From: Strobilurus pachycystidiatus
Taxonomy: Eukaryota > Basidiomycota > Agaricomycetes > Agaricales > Physalacriaceae
DNA length: 64,000 bases
Reading direction: 5' to 3'
Assembly: GCA_019915135.1 (NCBI GenBank)
Contig: JAHLMK010000001.1
Location: 3,472,001 to 3,536,000, forward strand
Shown: positions 57,231 to 64,000 of the stretch, one piece after another
How positions within the stretch are numbered: position 1 is the stretch's first letter
How the letters are laid out: each line of letters opens with the position of its first letter
The notes under the pieces: generated by a model
The model's database searches: none
Seen by the model: only the letters and a program-made list of their open reading frames with translations
What the model was told of the DNA's origin: nothing
Translations under genes and position numbers: made by a program

Positions 57231-58039
57231 GTTTCGTTCATTCAGAGTCCTGACTTTGAAGATGGAGATGGGTGTGCGCAACTGAGCGAGTTCGAACAAG
57301 AAATGCTGCAAAGCAGCGAAATCTCGAGGGAGGCTTCTCAAACAGTCAACGCGACGTCGGAGACGAGGTGCGACGTGGGACGAGGTTCGGGGTCACGAAA
57401 CGGGGGCTCGAAGCGAGGGCTCGAGACGAGGGCTCGAGGAATAGATAGGATAGATAGAGGCGAATGTAGACGATACCAAGAATGAAGACAGCGACGAGGA
57501 CCTTCCTCGTTGCTGAATACGACGTTCTCAACCAAAGCCCCCGGCGATATAGTGGGTGAAAAGTAACCTCCCTTTTCCCTCCCCTCTAGTTACTAATACC
57601 CGTCGGGGCCCCCGGCCCCGACCGGGTACATACCTATTCCGTATATGCAATACCTACTCGATCTTCCCCTGAAAGCACACCATCTCACGCCCGCCATGCT
57701 GCCTTCCCTCCCTTATCGTGTGTCGATGTCGCGATAACGGCGTGCCAAGGCCGTTCCATCCCTCGACACCTTCGGGGTTCGAGGCTCGGAGCTCGGGGGA
57801 TGAGTTGGGGGATGGTTTGGGGTGTTACGCTTATGTGGCGCACTGCGCGAGGTGATCAGGGAAATGTCGAGGATCACCGAGTCGACGGTTCGGGGGTGTA
57901 GAACACTCCCGAGCTGTACATCTCCCCCCCAGCAAAAATTTCCTGAGTAAGGAATCCCCCCCCCGTTCCGCCTAATTCAAATTCCCCCTGTCGGAATATA
58001 AAAGGCCGGACTCCCCCCCCCGCCGTCTCACCAGCTTCC
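57231..58039. other. GC-rich intergenic region at the border of the transposable tract
   Basis: At 57380-57445 a purine-rich run repeats gagggctcgagac-like units about twice. From 57540 onward homopolymer C runs of seven or more appear often and base composition shifts to higher GC, as in the tract to 63.8 kb. No supported gene. Confidence 0.5.
57997..58004 (+). promoter_or_regulatory. TATA box
   Basis: tataaaag lies 36 bp upstream of the ATG at 58040. Confidence 0.55.
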
Positions 58040-58800
58040 ATGCCGCGCATGCCCTCCGTCTACGCCCACCGCCCGCCCGCTGTTCCCAACTCCCAAACGG
58101 GTCGGGGCCCCGCCTTCACACCCCAGCTTTGGAGCGCCAAGTCCGCCCAAAACCTGCGCATGTTTCATGCCGCGGAAAAGAATATGTGGAAAGTTCGTCC
58201 CACACGCGCTTTCCTTGAAGAGTTCCGTGCGGGCCCCGTAACCCCCGCTCAACTTGAGAGGATTAAGAGCGTTTACACCACCTTCGTAAGCCCCCGTTTA
58301 CTTCCCCATTCTCCTCCCTCACCGCCGCCTAGGAGTTCATGGAAGCTCGTGTTGGAGACGCTGTACGCCACAACTGGGCCCTCCCTGACATTGTGGACTG
58401 CGAAGTGCTGATCAAGACCCTCACGGCCGATCTCACCCTTGGCTATTGGCGCCCCGAGCTGGACCAACTCGAGATTGCGAAGTTGAGCACCGATTTGAGG
58501 ACTATGGCCGCTCGTCGCCGTCATTACCGCGCCGTGAACACCGCCGTACTTGATTTCTCGCCCGCACGGGGGGTCCACTGGTGGAGCGACTCCGCTGGCG
58601 AGGTCCAGTTTTCGCCTTATCGTTTTGACGATCGGGTCGCCTTCTCGCCACCCCCGGAAGGTCAGGATGAGGTCGGGGAGGAAGCTGGAGCCTCGGGGTC
58701 CATCCATGATGATGAGAATGAGAGCGATGATGTACACGTTGAGGAGACGGGGGCTGAAGGAGCCTCCCCCGACATCGAGGTCTTGGGTACCGGCCCGTAA
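58040..58800 (+). CDS. Orphan ORF 1 of the GC-rich cluster
   Basis: No family recognised. The first exon starts MPRMPSVYAHRPPAVPNSQ. A 47-nt intron (58287-58333) sits after the codons TYTTF-like segment (VYTTF) and is followed by EFMEARVGDAV. The mature sequence is mixed helical (LIKTLTADLTLGYWRPELDQL) and ends in an acidic, disordered tail with stop 58798-58800. No signal peptide, about 235 residues. The neighbouring ORFs lie in the same orientation with short gaps, which suggests a linked unit. Confidence 0.6.
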
Positions 58801-58959
58801 CTGTAGCCCCCTTGTTGAATTTGATGTTGTTCTTGTCGGGATGGGGTCGCGGACGGGAAGAGCTCCGCCACCCATCCCCATAAAGGCCGGTGTGAATCAG
58901 GCACCCCCAATCCCAAAGCCTCTTAAGAACCCTCTATCTCCTCCCCCACCTTCCCTCCT

Positions 58960-59978
58960 ATGTTTGCTTTCTCCCGCCTAAACATGCCTCTGGTAACCAC
59001 CCCCCCGCCTCCCCCAATCCCGACCGCCGCCACGGGTTTTGACCAGATTCCTGTCATCCCCCCTGATTCCCCGCCCACCCCCCGTACCGCACCCCTGTAC
59101 TTCCCGTATGATGTGACCTTTGAAGCTCGACGGGCCTTGTTTCCGATCAACTGGAACACCCCCCTCGAAGGTTCACGGGATTGGTCGGCGCGGGTTGGGC
59201 GTCCTTCTTGGCTCAATCTCCAAAAATACCAACGCGAGGCAGCGCTTGGCCGCGCCGCCATAATTCGCGTCCTTGAGCAAATCCATGAAGTGGAGGCCGC
59301 GGATCTGATCGAAGACATCGCTGTCGCCCTTGCTTCGTCCAATGAGGCCCGTGACTGCGCTCATCGCGCCGCCTCATTTGGCTGGGTAGTCCCCGATACC
59401 ACCAACCTCTACTTCGATGCCTCCCTTCTCATCAACACCCTCACCGACCCTCATTGGTTCGACGGCGCGTTCCGTGACATCCCCCGCTACGGCGCACGAC
59501 TCGGGGACCTGGCGGACATCCGCGCCGCGAAGAAGACACTCCTTTACCATATTGGAGTCGTACACGCCCCGCACCACATGAAATCGGCCCAACGCCAACT
59601 CCTCCTAGACGAGATTCGGCACTACCCTTTCCCTGACATCGTCAGCGAGGCGAACCAACGTCCCCACTTTGGCCCCGACCTCCCCCGAGTGTTCAACCCC
59701 TACCAGATCTCCCCTGCCGCCTCAATTCGTGAGTCAAACACCACCCTCCATTCTCCATCCCTTCTCCTTTTTTGACACCTTCCACAGACGATAGAGGCGC
59801 CTCCCCATCCCCGACCCCGAGTCTCCCCCCCCTCGAGCCATCCCCCAACAACGACGGGTCGGGGCCCGACCCCGACATGTATGACCGGGAAGAAGACCGC
59901 TCAGACGAGCATGAACCTGAGGTGTATGGGTGGGAAAGCAACCCCGGCGAGTACGGTTGCGGGGCGGGAGAGTACTAG
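58960..59978 (+). CDS. Orphan ORF 2 of the GC-rich cluster
   Basis: The ATG at 58960 opens a Pro-rich N-terminus (PPPPPIPTAATGFDQIPV). A folded helical region follows, with ARRALFPINWNTPLEG, AALGRAAIIRVLEQIHEVEAADL and FDASLLINTLTDPHWFDGAF. The last phrase resembles LIKTLTADLTLGYW in ORF 1, so the two proteins may be diverged relatives. A second exon (from about 59788, after a 57-nt intron) encodes a Pro/Asp/Glu-rich tail ending EYGCGAGEY with stop 59976-59978. About 320 residues, no known domain. Confidence 0.6.
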
Positions 59979-60247
59979 TACATAGACACCGGTGTGCCTT
60001 GTAACCCGACGTATCCAAGTTTTCCGTGCTGCCCCCCTCGTCCATAGACTTGCCCCCAATCCCAGAGATCCGCGTTCCTGAAACAGAGCTTAATTGACAG
60101 ATCGCAACTGAGCGCCTTCGCCGCCTGCTTCTTTTGACTCAGAGATCCGCGGTTGCCGTCACCGTAGGGAGATAGCGCGATCTCTAACGGCGACTTAGCG
60201 ATTTCTTTTTCCCGCCCACGCCCCCTGTCTTCTCTCCAACATTGACC

Positions 60248-62235
60248 ATGTCTGACGCGCACGGCACCCGCTATCGAGTCCTTTCTCTGCAAACCGTCGG
60301 CGTATGGACGACCGCACTCGAGCTCCAGGTCGACAACATTCTCAACGGCCTTCACGACCAACACCCCGGCTGCGCATATCCCAAAGGTCCCGCCGAGTCT
60401 GAAGCGGGCGCCAACGCTTTCGTACGACAATTGTCCGACATCGTTGTAAGAACCCTTATCACCACTCATCGCCCTTACCAACGCGCGTCGCCATCCTCTA
60501 GGGACATGTCTTCACCGAAGTCCGCGGCTGGTGCGCCGGTTCTCCAACGAACATCTTCCGCGAGAACATGACCGCCGCCCGCGCCGCCCTCCAGAGCATC
60601 GGTTACCAGAGGCTGTTCGGCCTCGCGGAGTGGTATGACGAGTCGTGGCGCGAGATATGCGCACCCTGGTTTGCAGACGCCCTCCGAGACATCGCCCAAC
60701 TTCACCAGAAAACGGACTCGGTGGATCCCGAACCCCTCTTGGGTAAGTTCATCTTCCTGCGTCATCCGTCACAACCCCATTGCTGACTCTCCCCCTTTCC
60801 TTCTCCTTCCCAGCTCTCACGTCCCCCTTCGCACTTCCCGCTCCTTCCATCGTTGCTGCTCCCCCCTTTGGCACCTCCCCGCCCGCCGGTCCCCTCATAC
60901 CCGATACCACACATCCTTTCTCCGTCGAAAGCCAAACCACGGCCGCCGCCGAACCCCTCTTCCCCGCCCGCGAGCACGGCAGCGTGGACGGCGAGGGCAG
61001 CCCCGAACACCTCCCCACCGCTCCCGGGCCTGAGTCCCTTTTCCAGGACGCCGAAGACCCGATCCAGGTCAAGGTTGAAAAGATAACCACCGGCCACGAG
61101 AGCGACCACGACAGTTCCGATGGGGGAGACTCTGAAAATGACGAACTCGAGAGTGCCGCCCCCGACATCGGTGACGAGGATGATAACGCCGACGATGGCT
61201 TGGACAGCGCGAACCCGCTGAAAGCATGGCAGACACCAAAGCTCACCGCCCTCGGTCTCCACAGTGGGGACCATTTCCCGAAAAAGGAGGCTTACGCCCC
61301 CGCCATGGTGGGGGCTTTGTCTGCAAAGGCCGTCCGAGTAAGCGGGTTCTTGCCTCACCCTCCCCTTCTCTTTTTGTACTAATCACCTCCCCCCCCCCCT
61401 TTTCTAGGTCCGCGGTCCCAACGAGCAGTGCGACCCGTGTCGCAAGAGCGGGACCCGTCTCTGCTACGTTCCCCACGACACTCCCGAGACCGCTCCCGTG
61501 AAGTGCGCCTTCTGTCGGAAGGGGAAGAAACCTTGCACGTACCGAAACGCCCCCGAAGTGATGATCAGTCCAAACACCTCTTCTGCGACCACCTCAAAGA
61601 AACATCCCGCGCCACGCCCCGTCGCTGCGACGTCGTCCGTCAGATCGTTCCCAGTAACCCGCCGCGCCGCCGCCCAACCGAAGAAGAAGGATGACGATGA
61701 CGACGATGAGGTCGTTATTGTAGACGCCCCCACCAACATCTCCGCCCCTCCCATCCGCAAAGGAAAGGGGAAGTTTGCCTCCGTCTCTACTCCCCCCGTC
61801 CCCGACGAAGTGACCGAATCTCTGACCACCCTCAACCGTCTCTTCACCCACTCCGCTCTCGATTCCTTCTCTGAGAGCACCATCCTTTCCTCTGTCCAGA
61901 TGCTCCACGCGCTCTACAATTGCGAATACGCCAAAGCCCAGGAGTGCGAAGCTCAGATCAAATCCTGGAGCGAGACCAGGGAGAACGCCATCGCCCGAGT
62001 CAACGACTTAACCTTCCAGATCAAGCTCCTCCTTCCCCACCTCCAGAGTCTCAAAGAATCGCTCCCCGCTGAACGCCCCGCCAAACACGCTCGAAGCGCT
62101 AGTCCCGATGAGGAGGAACCGAGCCCCGTCCCTCCTCCCAAGAAACGCAAGGTTCCCGCACCCCCCGCCGAACCTTCCTCCACGGGCGGCTCCTCCAAGA
62201 AGACAAAGAAGACTGGGGGCAAAAAGAACGCGTAG
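60248..62235 (+). CDS. Orphan ORF 3 with paired Cys modules
   Basis: The true ATG is at 60248. The first exon and the next (after a 56-nt intron at about 60446-60501) encode an alpha-rich N-terminus including a Trp/Cys-containing segment (GWCAGSPTNIF). A long Pro/Ser/Thr/Asp-rich middle follows. A second intron at about 60745-60812 and a third at about 61340-61408 lead to a Cys module: CDPCRKSGTRLC then KCAFCRKGKKPC (61430-61540). This is a CxxC-x(6)-C pattern repeated twice, like the GAL4 zinc cluster halves though spaced differently. A helical region with heptad-like Leu follows, then a basic C-terminus (KKTKKTGGKKNA) with stop 62233-62235. DNA binding is possible but not shown. Confidence 0.65.
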
Positions 62236-62499
62236 CCGCCCCCCCCCCCTTCTTCTCCTTATTCCAACAGTTCTTGTATCGTAGTCCTTCCCTTCTTGTC
62301 GTGTAGCTTTCGCCGTACTTTCTTTTCGAGCATTCCCTTGTAGCGTAAATCCCGTACCGTGTTGTTTAGAAAATCCAGAAGCTTTTGATCCTCTTGAGTC
62401 CGCGTATTCGCCGATGACCTAAACTCCGCGTGATTCGGTTGTCCCCGAGAAAACCTTCGGGCGCATGAGTCGCTCTTTCTACCTTCCCCCCACCCTGTC

Positions 62500-63334
62500 A
62501 TGAACATCCTCCATCCCCGCAATGTCTTGTCCGTCCGCGGCTCCTTTCCCGCCCAACTCTATGTTTCTTCCCGTCGCCGTGTAGAAGGTACGGTCTCTCC
62601 CTACTCCTTATTCCTCGTCAAACATCCTTGCACCTGCTGTAGACGACGACAGGGGATGGCGGGAGTCTTCTTTTACCAAGATCGGACTCGGCCCACGCGA
62701 TCGATCCTCCGGAATGTGGGAGAGAAATTGCCAGCTAGGTGTTGAAGATGGGTTCCTTATCGTGCGTGATTTCTCCACTATCAGACTCTTCCTAACCTGC
62801 AGCTTCCTTCAGAATCATACCGACACCCCCCAGGCTTGCCTCGAATGCGCCCGCCTCTGGGGTCACCCATTCGCTTGTGTCGTACCCTCCTCAGGTCCAT
62901 CGCCCGCCAAGTGCGCCCGTTGCTATCAACTTGGGAAGAAGTGTTCCTTCCAGAGCTATCGGCTCTTTGGGGGAGACTGGCTAGTTGAGAGCGAAGCGTA
63001 CGCCTCCTCTCAAGCTTATGAGAACATTGTTGAGAGAGCGTCCCTCACCATTGGAGGCTATGACCCCGTCGATCTGTCACGCCTCCACTCCCACCTCACC
63101 TCCGAGCTTGAGCATGCTCAAGAGGAGGTTCAGCACGCCGAGGCCCAGATCGCCTTGTATACCAGCGTACAAACTGCCATCCATTCTCGTCTCTCTCAAT
63201 TGGACCGCTCCTTTGATCATCCCCCCCCCGTCCTTCCTTCACCCTCCGCTTCTGCCGAAGACAGTTCCGCTGAAGAGGGTGAAGTACGTAGCAGTCTTCT
63301 TCGTAGCGTAACTCTTGCCAGTAGCACTCCGTAG
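62500..63334 (+). CDS. Orphan ORF 4 with Cys modules
   Basis: The ATG at 62500 leads to a short basic N-terminus. Introns of about 50 nt at about 62590-62641 and 62763-62813 then connect to the main body. It contains CLECARLWGHPFAC and KCARCYQLGKKCSF, the same two-module pattern as ORF 3 (CxxC-x(8)-C, then CxxC-x(5)-C), and a helical region with a heptad of Leu and Ala. The C-terminus is acidic and Ser-rich, with stop 63332-63334. The likely relation to ORF 3 suggests a two-gene paralogue family in this block. Confidence 0.6.
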
Positions 63335-63806
63335 TCCGTTCCTGTATCCTCAGCGCGAACGAAGTTTGTGACCCCGAAGCAACCCCCCCCCCTTCCCCCC
63401 TAAGCTATCTAGGAGCAAGCGGCCACGCCGCACCTTCCCGTCGCCTGTCGGGCCCCCGTCAGCACGGGAGAAAGCGGCCGAGCCGCACCTTCCCGGCCCC
63501 AACAGCCTAAATTCCCACCCACAATCTAACAGACGATCCCCCGATCCTCCCAACCCCCCCCCCCTTTCGGCGACCTTCGCCAGAGGGACCAACCATGACG
63601 TCGACCAAGACCCCATCAAGGATACCAACCATAACCAGAGAACCAAACCTCCCTCCCCGACGACCTTCGCCGGAGAAACCAGCCAACAAGAAGAATTCCA
63701 AGCCCACAACGACCGTCGTCAGAGGGACCAAACAATAAGGAAACGGATGGAGACAGAGATAGATGATATTTAAGTCCATAGAAAAGTACAAGTAAACAAT
63801 AGGGTC
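63335..63806. other. Gap with short direct repeats
   Basis: No supported gene. Two copies of aagcggcc-(a/g)-gccgcaccttcccg lie at 63417-63440 and 63472-63495. A motif cgacc-t/g-tcg... followed by agagggacca occurs three times at about 63571, 63661 and 63710. Two long poly-C runs (63381-63400 and about 63553-63566) are polypurine on the minus strand. Confidence 0.55.
63417..63495. repeat. Short direct repeat pair
   Basis: Two 24-bp units at 63417-63440 and 63472-63495 differ by 2-3 bases. Each contains the self-complementary core gcggcc...gccgc, so the RNA could form a small hairpin. Confidence 0.6.
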
Positions 63807-64000
63807 TTAATCCTCCCCCTCGTCGATAGAATCCTCCAGCGACGCCAAGTCTGAGGGGGAAAAAGCAGAGTCCACCAAAACGGAAGGAAGATGGACCCGG
63901 GAGCGCTCGACGTAAGGCATGAGACGGCGCGCAGCGATCGGTCGAGCGTACGGGGTGCCGTCCAGGTCGAGGACAATATAAGCCCCGCCCTTGGTCCGCG
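63807..64000 (-). CDS. C-terminus of a Ty3/gypsy polyprotein (integrase), cut by window edge
   Basis: The minus strand reads RTKGGAYIVLDLDGTPYAR followed by PIAARRLMPYVERS. This is the conserved end of gypsy integrases (GGAY then a short strand and (R/K)xIAxxRLxPY). The stop is at 63807-63809 after an acidic tail, SIDEGED. Only about 64 codons fall in the window; reverse transcriptase, RNase H and the 5' LTR would lie above 64000. The element's 3' LTR should start below 63807. Confidence 0.78.
   Translation of the reverse strand, partial: RTKGGAYIVLDLDGTPYARPIAARRLMPYVERSRVHLPSVLVDSAFSPSDLASLEDSIDEGED

Noticed and set aside
57740..57800. ggttcgaggctcgg as a possible tRNA T-arm
   Set aside because: No cloverleaf could be built around it.

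Overview
The window is nuclear DNA of a filamentous basidiomycete, most likely an agaricomycete. Nearly every gene is broken by many 45-65 nt GT-AG introns. Gene families typical of mushrooms are present: DUF6533/DUF6534-like seven-helix proteins, ricin-type beta-trefoil proteins and a Ty3/gypsy integrase tail. Genes are packed on both strands with 0.1-1.4 kb gaps. No tRNA, rRNA or CRISPR was recognised. Gene models were read by eye from splice signals and protein similarity, so exon edges are approximate unless a position is given.

Layout. 1-3.0 kb: gene-free DNA with a 2.4 kb DNA transposon (537-2959) that has long terminal inverted repeats and an 8-bp target duplication. 3.1-15.8 kb: housekeeping block with valyl-tRNA synthetase (-), the INO80 subunit Arp5 (-) and, divergently from Arp5, a class V myosin (+). 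16.3-26.9 kb: a Ser/Thr-rich orphan (+), a MOV10/SDE3-type RNA helicase with N-terminal zinc fingers (-), a poorly resolved DUF6534-like gene (-), a deaminase with a signal peptide (-), and a PX-domain/GH18 chitinase fusion (-). 27.9-40.3 kb: secreted amidase (+), DUF6533 protein (+), disordered protein (-), acyl-CoA-ligase-like enzyme with a C-terminal peroxisome signal (-), secreted SGNH hydrolase (+), 2-Cys peroxiredoxin (+).

40.7-48.8 kb: a beta-trefoil cluster. It holds two almost identical copies in opposite orientation, a diverged two-domain relative between them, and a decayed fourth copy. A secreted orphan protein lies among them. 49.4-57.2 kb: a nuclear-looking protein with a duplicated Cys/Gly module (+), a large membrane protein (+), a Crinkler/RHS-like P-loop NTPase (-) and a coiled-coil protein (-).

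57.5-64.0 kb: a tract with a different character, rich in GC and poly-C. It carries four co-oriented intron-bearing ORFs of unknown family (+), two of them with paired CxxC-type modules. It then runs into the C-terminus of a Ty3/gypsy polyprotein (-) cut by the window edge. The two most unusual items are the PX-GH18 fusion without a signal peptide and the four-gene cluster beside the gypsy element. The beta-trefoil cluster is a clear example of recent local duplication with decay.
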